Shown here in pieces: positions 37,852 through 47,160 of a stretch of 64,000 nucleotides of DNA. Position numbers and translations under genes: made by a program. Every line of letters begins with the position of its first letter. Positions within the stretch are counted from its first letter, which is position 1. The notes under the pieces are model-generated. The model saw nothing but the letters and a program-made list of their open reading frames with translations. It was not told the origin of the DNA and made no database searches. Source of the stretch: Petroclostridium sp. X23 (GTDB lineage: Bacteria; Bacillota; Clostridia; SK-Y3); NCBI RefSeq assembly GCF_030013905.1, contig NZ_CP124862.1, forward strand, positions 1,677,051 through 1,741,050, read 5' to 3'.

Positions 37852-38622
37852 TTATAAATTCTCAAACAACTCTCTCTTTTCTTTCATTTTTCCACAGCTC
37901 ATCTTACCTTCGGGGCATGAACCTGCCAAGCACTTTGGTCCGGCATGCTTAAACAGCGTCGGAGCCGCTTCTCTTACCAGCTTTAACATCTGTACAGCAA
38001 GTTCCCTTATTTCCCATTGCGCTCTTTCACAGCAGCGATGATGAAAAAAGTTTAGCAAGCTGCGTGCATTCATGGTAACCACCATTTTTGTCTCGCACGC
38101 ATTGGGAAGAACATACCGGGCATCTTCTATCGCCTTTTTTTCCGCCATCAGCCTTGCCTGTTTTTCTGTTTTCCCTTCACTGATAAATGTTTCATAATGC
38201 TTTTTCATGAGAATATCCGCAAGCGCATTATAATTTTGCTGGTCTTGTTCCATCGCCTGTATAAATTTTTCTTTGGCTTCAGGTATTGCTTCAATCTCTA
38301 CAGGTACGATGTATTCAAACTGGCCTTCCCTTACATAACGTTGAGACTTTACACTAAAGCTGGCGATACGATGCCGAGTAATTTGCGCCAGCAGACTTCT
38401 GCTTACTCCTTCAATTCCAAATGTAAAGCTAACATGTTCAATGGGACTTTCGTGCCCTATATCTACAAGCATATTTAAAAAGTTATCTACTTTTTCTTCC
38501 GTTAATCCATCCATAATATCTTCAATATTTGAACTCGAATAGCAAAGCTTTGCCGCAGAAGCAATCAGCTTTTCAGGTTCAGGTGTGTATTGCAGTAATC
38601 TTACTTTTAATTTTGTTTCCAT
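37852..38622 (-). CDS. thyX: Flavin-dependent thymidylate synthase
   Basis: The 256-residue protein carries the ThyX signature [14 protein letters not shown] (residues 83-96; RHRxxSxxxxSxR). It makes dTMP with FAD, NADPH and methylene-THF. A C-terminal Cys-rich tail ([15 protein letters not shown]) is present. First gene of a pyrimidine operon with folA and tmk. Confidence 0.96.
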   Translation of the reverse strand: METKLKVRLLQYTPEPEKLIASAAKLCYSSSNIEDIMDGLTEEKVDNFLNMLVDIGHESPIEHVSFTFGIEGVSRSLLAQITRHRIASFSVKSQRYVREGQFEYIVPVEIEAIPEAKEKFIQAMEQDQQNYNALADILMKKHYETFISEGKTEKQARLMAEKKAIEDARYVLPNACETKMVVTMNARSLLNFFHHRCCERAQWEIRELAVQMLKLVREAAPTLFKHAGPKCLAGSCPEGKMSCGKMKEKRELFENL

Positions 38623-38638
38623 GCGAATCCCCCCAATT

Positions 38639-39376
38639 TCACTTCTGCCTCTTTCCTTTCAAAAATACCGTAACCGCAAACTTAGGCAGTGCCATCATTC
38701 TTTTATATCTCCATGGCTCTTTGATCAGACGATAGAACCATTCCAAACCGAATTTGATAAATATATCGGGTGCCCTCTGTGCTTTTCCCGCGAATACGTC
38801 CAAACTGCCTCCAATACCCATACAGAGTTTTGTTTTCAACTCATTGCGGTGATCATAAATCCATTTTTCTTGTTTGGACATTCCCAGACAAACGAAAACA
38901 ATATCCGGCTTCAAGGTATTGATCTCACGAATAATGCGCTGCTCTTCCTGCACATCAAAATAACCGTCATGCAAGCCCACTATCTTAATACCGGTATACT
39001 GTTTTTCTAAATTTTGCTTAGCCGTTTCGGCGATCCCCGGCGCACCTCCAAGTAAATACAGAGAATGACCCGTTTGCGGTAGCTTTTCAACGATTCTTTT
39101 TGCAAGGTCAAAACCTGCCACTCTTTCCTTTAAAGGCTTGCCTAAGATCTTTGATGCATGAACAACACCAATTCCGTCGGCAGTTTTCAGATTAGCCGCA
39201 TTCAGTACTTCTTGCAGCTTCGGATCATTCATCGCCACCATAATCATCTCCGAATTAGGCGTAAAAACCATATGCAGCTTGTCCTCTTTTAAGAAACGCC
39301 ATATCTTTTCTTCTGCTTGCGCTAACGTAACAAAATCTATATGTACACCAAGAATATCTATTGTATTCTCCATCAT
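38639..39376 (-). CDS. WecG/TagA/CpsF-family glycosyltransferase
   Basis: The 245-residue protein has the family core [66 protein letters not shown] and [17 protein letters not shown]. TagA-type enzymes add ManNAc in teichoic acid linkage units; relatives act on other polymers. It may be cotranscribed with thyX (16 bp apart). There is no wall-polymer cluster around it. Confidence 0.9.
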   Translation of the reverse strand: MMENTIDILGVHIDFVTLAQAEEKIWRFLKEDKLHMVFTPNSEMIMVAMNDPKLQEVLNAANLKTADGIGVVHASKILGKPLKERVAGFDLAKRIVEKLPQTGHSLYLLGGAPGIAETAKQNLEKQYTGIKIVGLHDGYFDVQEEQRIIREINTLKPDIVFVCLGMSKQEKWIYDHRNELKTKLCMGIGGSLDVFAGKAQRAPDIFIKFGLEWFYRLIKEPWRYKRMMALPKFAVTVFLKGKRQK

Positions 39377-39476
39377 TTCACCTGCTTTTAAGTACTATTT
39401 TAACAGTAACTATATTATCATAAAATGCTTATTAGATAAATACTCTTTTACTAATGATACTCTCAACATAGGTTTT

Positions 39477-39550
39477 GTAGGGGCAGGCCTTGTGTCTGCC
39501 CGAGAATACATTGTTACCTACATTAGGGCAGACACAAGGCCTGCCCCTAC
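39477..39550. repeat. 74-bp GC-rich palindromic repeat
   Basis: Perfect 25-bp arms, GTAGGGGCAGGCCTTGTGTC... and the complement, with a 24-base AT-rich loop. Same family as 32387-32461. Confidence 0.85.
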
Positions 39551-39569
39551 GATATTCGTATGATTGACA

Positions 39570-39602
39570 AAAACAAAGCCGGAATAAATCCGGCTTTTAC
39601 AC
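39570..39602 (-). terminator. Terminator of the polyphosphate operon
   Basis: Minus-strand stem AAAGCCGG-ATTTATT-CCGGCTTT followed by GTTTTTG, overlapping the end of the ppx gene. Confidence 0.8.
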
Positions 39603-41114
39603 GATATATAATTTTTTACCAAACAGCTTTACGAAAGTTTTATCACTTTTCATCGCTGCTGCAATTTCCAGCTCAGGTGTGCTGCTGGATTTGAGCATCA
39701 TTTGAATGCTGTCCTCCGTTATATAACAGATAATATCTTCAACACTTCCGTATTCGTCCCTATCCAGCTTTTCCGCTATCCTAGTAATCAGCGCCAGTTT
39801 CTTAATGGTTTCGTAATCATTCTTATCTATCACTGCATTATATTCTTTCCAATCCTGCTTAAATTCTTCATTTTCATGCATGGCCACTATAAATGCACAC
39901 ATGACCAATTCTCTGTTTGTGAGACCGTTGATACGTGAATTGAGTACCAAATAAAAACCATGTTTATGATGATTATAATAGTCCACATACATCCCCACAT
40001 CATGCAGCAGTGCACCGGCGCATAAGAGCATTCTCTCTTTCTCTCCCATACCGTGCAGTTCCTTTAACTGGTCAAAAAGAGATAGCGCCAGCTTCAGCAC
40101 ATGCTTTCCGTGGGTGGTATTAACATCATAATTATCTAAAATATTATTAATACTGTGAATCAGTACATCATCAACAATCTCATCATCCTTGCTGCAAGCT
40201 ATGAGATAATTTTTATAAAATACCCCTTCCCTCAAGCCATTGCCACTGATGATTAGACGTTCCGATTTAAGATACTCCATTAGCACTTTTACCGGAACAA
40301 GTCCTGCCGCGATAATATCTGCCCGATCCTTTCCGACACCCGGGATACTCTTCCTATCCTCAAGCTTCACTTTGGTCACTCGGTCATATGCGGCCAATAC
40401 ATCACCTATCGTCATTCTATAATTATGCAAACTGTCTAAAGGGAATTTAATCTTTTTCTTATCAATTTTAGCCAGTGTTCTGATAGATCCTCCCAGTCCT
40501 ACCACCGGAATGCCCTGCATCTGGTGCAGCCAGTCAACGGCAGCATACTGTTCACGCATAAATTCTTCAAGTTTCTGAAGAATATCAGCGGTTATAACAT
40601 CTTGCGTTGAAAATTGCTCGGTCAGTACAACTGCTCCAAAGGGCAGGCTTATGACATCTTTCATCCTGCGGTTTTCAATACGTACCAATTCGGTACTGGC
40701 TCCACCGGTATCGATGATAATGCAATCATCGATATTTATAGTATTGATGACGCCTAGATAATCGTAGTACCCTTCCTGCTCACCGGGGATCACTTCAAAC
40801 TCAAAGCCTGTCTCATACTTTACCTTATCCAGGAAAAAAAGTTGGTTGGCAGCTTTCCGCACCGCAGCGGTTGCAATGGTAAATGTTTCATCAACATGAT
40901 GTACTTCAATAAGCTTCTTAAAAAGCTTTAATGCACTGATTGTCCGCTTAATGGCCATTGGCTTTAGCGTACTTTCTTCTCCCATGCCTTCGCTTAATCT
41001 TACCATTTCTTTTGCCTGGTCAATCATTTTGTATGAACCGTCATCAAATATTTTCATAATAATCATACGAATAGAGTTTGAACCCAAATCAATAATTGCA
41101 AACTTCTTACTCAA
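39597..41114 (-). CDS. ppx: Exopolyphosphatase/GppA-like phosphatase with C-terminal HD domain
   Basis: The 505-residue protein has an actin-like Ppx/GppA domain (FAIIDLGSNSIRMII; ATAAVRKAANQ; IIDTGGASTELV; VGLGGSIRTLAKID; SGNGLREGVFY) and a C-terminal HD domain (LLHDVGMYVDYYNHHKH). It likely hydrolyses polyphosphate or pppGpp. Last gene of a three-gene operon, 2 bp after ppk. Confidence 0.9.
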   Translation of the reverse strand: MSKKFAIIDLGSNSIRMIIMKIFDDGSYKMIDQAKEMVRLSEGMGEESTLKPMAIKRTISALKLFKKLIEVHHVDETFTIATAAVRKAANQLFFLDKVKYETGFEFEVIPGEQEGYYDYLGVINTINIDDCIIIDTGGASTELVRIENRRMKDVISLPFGAVVLTEQFSTQDVITADILQKLEEFMREQYAAVDWLHQMQGIPVVGLGGSIRTLAKIDKKKIKFPLDSLHNYRMTIGDVLAAYDRVTKVKLEDRKSIPGVGKDRADIIAAGLVPVKVLMEYLKSERLIISGNGLREGVFYKNYLIACSKDDEIVDDVLIHSINNILDNYDVNTTHGKHVLKLALSLFDQLKELHGMGEKERMLLCAGALLHDVGMYVDYYNHHKHGFYLVLNSRINGLTNRELVMCAFIVAMHENEEFKQDWKEYNAVIDKNDYETIKKLALITRIAEKLDRDEYGSVEDIICYITEDSIQMMLKSSSTPELEIAAAMKSDKTFVKLFGKKLYIV

Positions 41115-41116
41115 TT

Positions 41117-43261
41117 TTATTCCACCTTTGTATATAATTCATCCTCTGAAGTAATTGGCTCAAAAACTGATTTTGTCTGTTCTTTATTATACCGCTTTAC
41201 CTCTTCCAAGGCAAGGCTGCAGAATAATTCTTGTGAGTTAAGAAGCTTCTTCCCTCTTTTATCCACCTTTTTATATTTTCCGTCCGAATACAGTATCCGA
41301 GCTTTTGCATTGTCGGATAAGGATATATTTAGAATGTCAATCACTCTATCTTTTATCCTTGTGTCTTCCAGCGGGAATAGAAGTTCAACCCTTCTATCAA
41401 GGTTTCTTGGCATCCAGTCGGCACTGGAAAGAAATATATCTTCTCTTCCGTCGTTATAAAAATAATAAATCCGGCTGTGCTCCAAAAATCTTCCTACAAT
41501 GCTGCGTACTGTAATATTTCTGCTCACTGACTCCAAACCTGGCTTGAGGCAGCAAATGCCTCTTATGATCAAGTCGATTTTTACGCCGGCGGCTGAAGCC
41601 TTGTACAATGCCATAATAATTTCAGGGTCCACCAATGAGTTCATTTTTGCGATGATTCGTGCTTTTCTGCCGGCTAAAGCATGGTTTGTTTCATTTTCAA
41701 TGAGATCCATAAATTTATTCCTCAGCCCCAATGGTGCGACCTCCAGCTTATACCATTCGGGAGGCTCAGAATATCCGGATAACATATTAAAAACAGCTGA
41801 AGCATCGGCACCATAATATTCATTGCTGGTAAACATTCCTGAATCAGTGTAAAACCTCGCTGTCACATCATTGTAATTTCCAGTACCAAGATGTACATAT
41901 CTTTTGATGCCGTCTTCTTCTTTCCTAACAACAAGTGCTATTTTACTGTGCGTTTTTAAGCCCACTAACCCGTAAATGACATGGCAGCCTGCTTGTTCCA
42001 ATCTCTTCGCCCATTGAATATTATTCTCTTCATCAAATCTTGCTTTTACTTCTACCAATACCGTTACCTGTTTTCCTCTTTCAGCCGCTTCTGCTAAAGC
42101 TTTTACGATAGGAGAGTCTCCGCTCACTCTGTATAACGTCTGTTTAATGGCAAGTACTTTAGGGTCTTGAGCTGCCTTTTGAATAAATCCTACCACAGAG
42201 TCAAAAGATTCATAAGGATGATGAAGAAAAATATCCTGGTTTGCAATGACACTAAAGATATCTTCTTGCCCCAACAAATCTTTTGGTATCTGCGGCTGAT
42301 GGGAAGGATATTTAAACTGTTCAAAACCTTCAAGGGAATACATCTTCATGATAAATGCTAAATCCAACGGTCCATTGATGTAATAAATATCCCCGCGGTG
42401 TATCTCAAGAGCCTCTGTTAGAATCGCCACTAATCTGTCATCCATATCATGACTTACTTCCAGTCTGATAGCTGCTCCCCATTTCCTCTTTTTTAATGAT
42501 TTTTCAATTTCCATCAATAAGTCTTCCGCTTCGTCTTCTTCTATGCTTAAATCCGCATTTCTTGTAATTCTATATGGATAATCGCAAACCACACGATGCC
42601 CGGAAAATAAACGATGAATATAAATACTGATGACTTCCTCTAATAAAATAAATACTTTCTTATCATCAGTAGTGCCAGGGAGCTCCACCATCCGGGGAAG
42701 TACCGCCGGCACTTGTACCGTTGCAAATATATATTCCTTTTCACATTCCTTATCTTGGATCAGAACTGCCAGATTCACACTCTTATTTAGAATAAGAGGG
42801 AACGGCCTGCTGGAATCAACTGCCATTGGCGTTAATACCGGGTATATCTCATTCGTAAAGTATTCCTCCAAATAACATTTCTGCTCTGCCGTCAGATGAT
42901 CCCGATACACCATCCGTATGCCGCTTCTCTTCAGCCGTGGAAGAATGGACCTATTAAAAGTATTGTATATATCATCCACCATCTTATGCGTACGAAGCGA
43001 TATTCTTTTTAATTGCTCTTTAGGCGTATATCCAGCTGGGTCTGGCTTATTAAAACCTGCATTCACCTGATCTTTCAACGATGCTACCCTGATCATGAAG
43101 AATTCATCCATGTTTGAATTGACAATAGCCAAAAACTTTATTCGTTCAAATAAAGGATTATTCCTGTCTTTTGCTTCTTCTAAAACCCTTTCATTAAACT
43201 CCAGCCAGCTTAGTTCCCTATTGATAAAAAATTCGGATTTGCTAAAATCTATCTCATTCAT
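41117..43261 (-). CDS. ppk: Polyphosphate kinase
   Basis: The 714-residue Ppk1 reversibly polymerises the gamma-phosphate of ATP. Visible: the N-terminal INRELSWLEFNERVLEEA, FKYPSHQPQIPKDLL, the catalytic histidine region RYVHLGTGNYN near residue 456, and the second histidine in RFLEHSRIYYF near 592. Its start overlaps the stop of the upstream ppx-like gene by 8 bases (ATGA-type coupling). Confidence 0.95.
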   Translation of the reverse strand: MNEIDFSKSEFFINRELSWLEFNERVLEEAKDRNNPLFERIKFLAIVNSNMDEFFMIRVASLKDQVNAGFNKPDPAGYTPKEQLKRISLRTHKMVDDIYNTFNRSILPRLKRSGIRMVYRDHLTAEQKCYLEEYFTNEIYPVLTPMAVDSSRPFPLILNKSVNLAVLIQDKECEKEYIFATVQVPAVLPRMVELPGTTDDKKVFILLEEVISIYIHRLFSGHRVVCDYPYRITRNADLSIEEDEAEDLLMEIEKSLKKRKWGAAIRLEVSHDMDDRLVAILTEALEIHRGDIYYINGPLDLAFIMKMYSLEGFEQFKYPSHQPQIPKDLLGQEDIFSVIANQDIFLHHPYESFDSVVGFIQKAAQDPKVLAIKQTLYRVSGDSPIVKALAEAAERGKQVTVLVEVKARFDEENNIQWAKRLEQAGCHVIYGLVGLKTHSKIALVVRKEEDGIKRYVHLGTGNYNDVTARFYTDSGMFTSNEYYGADASAVFNMLSGYSEPPEWYKLEVAPLGLRNKFMDLIENETNHALAGRKARIIAKMNSLVDPEIIMALYKASAAGVKIDLIIRGICCLKPGLESVSRNITVRSIVGRFLEHSRIYYFYNDGREDIFLSSADWMPRNLDRRVELLFPLEDTRIKDRVIDILNISLSDNAKARILYSDGKYKKVDKRGKKLLNSQELFCSLALEEVKRYNKEQTKSVFEPITSEDELYTKVE

Positions 43262-44819
43262 GACTGATCTTCCTTTTCACTTTTAGTATAGGTGTGACAC
43301 CGAAAACTTCTTGGAAAAATTCCGCTTTTGTTTCAAAAGTCCATTCTTCCAATAGCGCATCTTCAACTGCATCTACTCGTATAATTACCCGTTTTTCTTC
43401 AAGCTGAACCTTCATATCTTTTAATTTCTGCTTATGGCTTCTATCCAGTGCATCCGCCAATCTGATGATTGCAACCAGCTTGGCAACGATAATCCTGGTT
43501 TTTTCATCCAGCTTTTGATAGTTCTCATGGGTATAGTGAGGGACTACTCTGCTGTGATATCTTGCCACATTGGCGATGACTGTAAGACTTTCCTTTGAAA
43601 TCCCGATCAAATCAGAAGCCATGATAATCTCATAGGAATGAATATAATGTTGATTCATATCGATAAATTTACCCGTGTCATGTAAAATCGCCGCCAACTG
43701 CAGCAATAATCTTTCCTCATGTCCCAGCCCGTGCAGCTTGCTCAGTTCATCAAAAAGAAATAGTGCTTTCACTTCTACATCCTCTGCATGGGCCTGGTCA
43801 TAGCGATACCTTTTAGATATGAATCTTGCAGAAGAGATGATATCCTGCTCAAAAACTTTTTTTCGGTTTGTATTAAAACATTTGTCTGTAATATCCGATA
43901 TAATACCATCAGATAAAGAAACCAAAGGAACATGTATCCCTTTTGCCGCAGTCATATCCATAAATTTTTTAAAAAGCATCATAGACGGCAGCAAAATATC
44001 CGCTCTCTCAAAGCTTATCCCATATTCTTTTGTAATAGAATGGGTGGACTTATACATCAACTTTTTATATACACTTTCAAAATCTTCTTTTCTAATAGAT
44101 GCTAGAGAATGATGTTTGCCTCCATGGTTGCAAAGTTTACTGATGGTCTTTATTTCACCTCCTAAAGCTATAAAATGCTTGTATGTATCCTGCGATTGAA
44201 ATATTTTTAGCCGGTCAATATTACTGGCAATGTATTCCTCAAGAATCCTAGGAAAATTCAATGTTCTTCCCTCAATACTTGATAAGACTTCCCGTATCCT
44301 TAATGATCCTAACTTAATGTTTTGACTGAATACAAGACTTCCCTCACTGTAAATAGAAACTTGAATACTACCGGAACCGATATCTAAAATCATAGCACCT
44401 TCATCTTTGATTTTCTGATAGTTAGGTATTTTCTCATCAATGGACTTATAGGTTAAGAATCTCTCCTCCGAATTACTAATTACATCCATATTTAGTCCTG
44501 TTTTTAATTTAATCTGATCAATAATATAATCTCTGTTTTTAGCTTCTCGAATTGCACTGGTTGCAACAGCTCTATATGTCTTAATATGATAATCGCTCAT
44601 CAATCGTTTAAATCCTTTTAATATTTCACATGTCTCATCAACAGTCTCAAAGCTGACCTTTCCCATGGCAAAAGTATCTTTTCCAAGTGAAATAGGCTGC
44701 CGTAGTACTTCCAGCAGCCTTATTCTTTTCCCTTCTTCCACTTCCGCAACTTTCATCCTTAAAGCATGAGACCCGACATCAATTCCTGCGATAATTTCAT
44801 CTTTCCTTTTTTTGCTCAT
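43254..44819 (-). CDS. Second Ppx/GppA-HD phosphatase
   Basis: The 521-residue protein has AGIDVGSHALRMKVAE, VATSAIREAKNRDYI, ILDIGSGSIQVSIYS, IALGGEIKTIS and an HD region ILHDTGKFIDMNQHYIHSYE. It is a paralogue of the downstream ppx but clearly diverged. Two polyphosphatase-like genes bracketing one ppk imply tuned turnover of polyphosphate or an alternative substrate for one of them. Confidence 0.88.
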   Translation of the reverse strand: MSKKRKDEIIAGIDVGSHALRMKVAEVEEGKRIRLLEVLRQPISLGKDTFAMGKVSFETVDETCEILKGFKRLMSDYHIKTYRAVATSAIREAKNRDYIIDQIKLKTGLNMDVISNSEERFLTYKSIDEKIPNYQKIKDEGAMILDIGSGSIQVSIYSEGSLVFSQNIKLGSLRIREVLSSIEGRTLNFPRILEEYIASNIDRLKIFQSQDTYKHFIALGGEIKTISKLCNHGGKHHSLASIRKEDFESVYKKLMYKSTHSITKEYGISFERADILLPSMMLFKKFMDMTAAKGIHVPLVSLSDGIISDITDKCFNTNRKKVFEQDIISSARFISKRYRYDQAHAEDVEVKALFLFDELSKLHGLGHEERLLLQLAAILHDTGKFIDMNQHYIHSYEIIMASDLIGISKESLTVIANVARYHSRVVPHYTHENYQKLDEKTRIIVAKLVAIIRLADALDRSHKQKLKDMKVQLEEKRVIIRVDAVEDALLEEWTFETKAEFFQEVFGVTPILKVKRKISHE

Positions 44820-44925
44820 GTAAAATCCCCCGATGTATGGTTATATATATTATTTTGAAAATTATAGCACAATTTATGTCTTTTTTTGTTAAGTTTGTGT
44901 AAAAAAACGCATCATTTGCTAATCG

Positions 44926-45240
44926 TTATTTCTTAAACTTTACCGCTGTTCCATAAACAAGTATTTCCGCAGCACCCTGCATGACAGAACTTGACGAATA
45001 TCTGATATTGATAATCCCATCGGCTCCAAGCTTTTCGGCTTCTTCTATCATCCGTTTTGTGGCAATTGCCCTTGCTTCATTCAACATTTCCGCGTAAGAT
45101 TTGAGTTCTCCTCCTACCAACGTCTTTAAACCGGACATAATATCTTTTCCTAAGTGCTTTGATTGAATTGTAGCACCTCTCACCAATGAAAGGGTCTCAA
45201 GCTCTTTGCCTGTAATAAAATCCGTATTTACTAATATCAT
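44926..45240 (-). CDS. YbjQ/UPF0145 family protein
   Basis: The 104-residue protein matches the family: TDFITGKELETLSLVRGATIQSKH, GLKTLVGGELKSYAEMLNEA, EKLGADGIINIRYSSSSVM, LVYGTAVKFKK. YbjQ proteins form small oligomeric barrels; the proposed heavy-metal role is unproven. AAGGAGG precedes the start. Confidence 0.88.
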   Translation of the reverse strand: MILVNTDFITGKELETLSLVRGATIQSKHLGKDIMSGLKTLVGGELKSYAEMLNEARAIATKRMIEEAEKLGADGIINIRYSSSSVMQGAAEILVYGTAVKFKK

Positions 45241-45362
45241 CTTGAATCCTCCTTATTATCGCTGCGCCATGAGCGCGGCTCCGTTTTTAATATTTATAAT
45301 TCAATAGTGGAGAGGAAAGAATCTCATCACTATCTGCTCCCCACTCCTCACTAAATATCACT

Positions 45363-45521
45363 TATATAAGTTGAATTAAACATTTGAGTCGGAACGGCAC
45401 AGGGGCCGTTCCCTACATAGAACACCAAATTCTATTCATACATGATTTACAATTCGTAGGGAACGCCCCCCGTGGCGTTCCGTTGACTTGCAATATCCAA
45501 TTATTTAATTCAACTTATATA
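45363..45521. mobile_element. 159-bp MITE with 18-bp terminal inverted repeats
   Basis: The ends are perfect 18-bp inverted repeats, TATATAAGTTGAATTAAA at 45363-45380 and its complement at 45504-45521. The core is a smaller palindrome, GGAACGGC...GGCCGTTCC and GTAGGGAACGCC...GGCGTTCC. It overlaps the end of the neighbouring minus-strand gene: the Ile and stop codon (ATA TAA) come from the repeat. GGAG-type heptads lie nearby at 45302-45350. Confidence 0.85.
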
Positions 45522-46633
45522 GATAAAAATTTTGATACATAAGTGATTAATATTATTATTACCACAAAAGCTGCAATCATCACCCACGACATGGGTCTGG
45601 CAAAGTTATTTGTCCATCCTACACCAAATCTTTTCTCAACAAAGACAGCAGGGTCATCAGGATTGTAATAAAACATACCAAATTTCCAATATTTATCATC
45701 ATCCCTGTTAACAGCTCCATTGGATTCATCCTTTTTCACATTCACCCTGCTGCCGCCTTGACCGGTTGTAATGGATAGCACAATCGCAGAAATAACGATA
45801 CCCAGTACCATCACCATAGGCACCATCGTAATGATCCAAATGTTTCTTACGACTCCCAGCATAGATAGTTGAGTAAAACCAAAAAGCACTACCATTGCAA
45901 ATCCCATAAAAACTAAAAAAGCAGACCATCTGTAGCGAAATATTCTATTCTGCTCGATAGATCTTTGCGGGTGTGCCGCGTCTACTTGCTGCTTTGCCTT
46001 TCCTATGGTCCAATATATAAACATCATTAAACCGGTAATAAATATTTGCATGAATGGTGCAAAAAGAAGAAGCTTATATGACTTTTCAGCCCATCTTGTT
46101 ACTTCACCACTCAAACTGTAATTCATAGGAACTTTATCCGGCATAATATCGTACAGATACAAACCTATTGCCATAGTGGCCGCTATTGTAATCAAATGCA
46201 ATAAAAACCACCATGGTGATACACGTACCTTTTTCTTCCGGAATTCTGTATCAATCACTACCCTTTGTAATTTACTTTCTATCCACATGTTTTTCTCTTT
46301 CAATGCTTTCATCTTTTTATGCCCTCTAACATAAAAGATAAACATCAGTCCGATTTCAACAAACACTCCTGCCGGAAGAACAATTGCACTTACCGTACTA
46401 TTCATGTTAAGTACTGCTAAGAGTATTGCTATCGCTATAAGACCTCCGTACAATACAACACTATTCCTATAATTATCCCTGATCTTTTTTACTTGAGCAT
46501 CATGATAGATATGTTCAGGTATGCTTACGCCAAAACCTTCTGTTTTGCGCGTAATATAAGGGGTTATCCCAAAAATCAATAACAACGGAATATAACAAAT
46601 GATAAATGTTATTATAATCATAAATACTCTCAT
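45515..46633 (-). CDS. SdpI-like DUF1648/DUF5808 membrane protein
   Basis: The 372-residue membrane protein has about eight helices. YDIMPDKVPMNYSLSGEVTRWAEKSY is the DUF1648 motif seen in SdpI-type immunity proteins; near the C-terminus KYWKFGMFYYNPDDPAVFVEKRFGVGWTNNFA marks DUF5808. It overlaps the upstream GntR gene by 4 bases. Its final codons are supplied by an inserted MITE, so the native C-terminus may be slightly altered. Confidence 0.82.
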   Translation of the reverse strand: MRVFMIIITFIICYIPLLLIFGITPYITRKTEGFGVSIPEHIYHDAQVKKIRDNYRNSVVLYGGLIAIAILLAVLNMNSTVSAIVLPAGVFVEIGLMFIFYVRGHKKMKALKEKNMWIESKLQRVVIDTEFRKKKVRVSPWWFLLHLITIAATMAIGLYLYDIMPDKVPMNYSLSGEVTRWAEKSYKLLLFAPFMQIFITGLMMFIYWTIGKAKQQVDAAHPQRSIEQNRIFRYRWSAFLVFMGFAMVVLFGFTQLSMLGVVRNIWIITMVPMVMVLGIVISAIVLSITTGQGGSRVNVKKDESNGAVNRDDDKYWKFGMFYYNPDDPAVFVEKRFGVGWTNNFARPMSWVMIAAFVVIIILITYVSKFLSI

Positions 46634-47025
46634 GATTTAGCTTCTCCCTTCTTTAAATCTTCAAAGATATCTTTACACATCTGGGTAAACTCTTTTTTAG
46701 TCATTCCCCTGCAATATGCTTCAACAATCATAGGTCTCAGATCATTATGAATCTGCTGGACATATTCCTTTGTAACCCTAGGCAGCATATCAGGATTTAC
46801 TACTACTCCTTTTTGTCTGTGTACCAGTAAGAAACCATCCTGCTTTAAAATATTATATGTTTTATTTACCGTATGCATATTAATTCCAATGTCTTCTGCA
46901 AGCTGTCTGACTGAAGGCAATGCATCACCGGGCTTCAGCTGCCCAGTAGCTATACCTTCAATAATTTGTGCTCTTAGTTGTACATAAATTGGTATATCCG
47001 CTTGTAAATCCAAACTTATTAACAC
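46630..47025 (-). CDS. YtrA-type GntR transcriptional regulator
   Basis: The 131-residue protein has a winged HTH (IPIYVQLRAQIIEGIATGQL, DALPSVRQLAEDIGINMHTVNKTYNILKQDGFL) and a short C-terminal dimer helix region, the YtrA layout without an effector domain. Such repressors control adjacent membrane or ABC genes. It overlaps the DUF1648 gene and faces a perfect palindrome in its own promoter. Confidence 0.88.
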   Translation of the reverse strand: MLISLDLQADIPIYVQLRAQIIEGIATGQLKPGDALPSVRQLAEDIGINMHTVNKTYNILKQDGFLLVHRQKGVVVNPDMLPRVTKEYVQQIHNDLRPMIVEAYCRGMTKKEFTQMCKDIFEDLKKGEAKS

Positions 47026-47044
47026 CTTTTCACCTCATTATTAT

Positions 47045-47089
47045 ATATAGAGTATCTGTTATATTTATAATATAACAGATACTCTATAT
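47045..47089. promoter_or_regulatory. Operator palindrome of the YtrA-type regulator
   Basis: Two perfect 21-bp arms starting ATATAGAGTATCTGTTATA, separated by TAT, 20 bases upstream of the regulator's start. A dyad this long is typical of GntR/YtrA autoregulation. Confidence 0.75.
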
Positions 47090-47103
47090 TGTCAATCAGT
47101 CTA

Positions 47104-47159
47104 AAGAAAAAAGATGAAGTTGGATTATTTTAACTTGTCCAGCTTCATCTTTTTTCTTT
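47104..47159 (-). terminator. Terminator of rnr
   Basis: Stem AAAGAAAAAAGATGAAG / CTTCATCTTTTTTCTTT flanks a 22-base loop, immediately after the rnr stop. Confidence 0.8.
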
Positions 47160-47160
47160 A

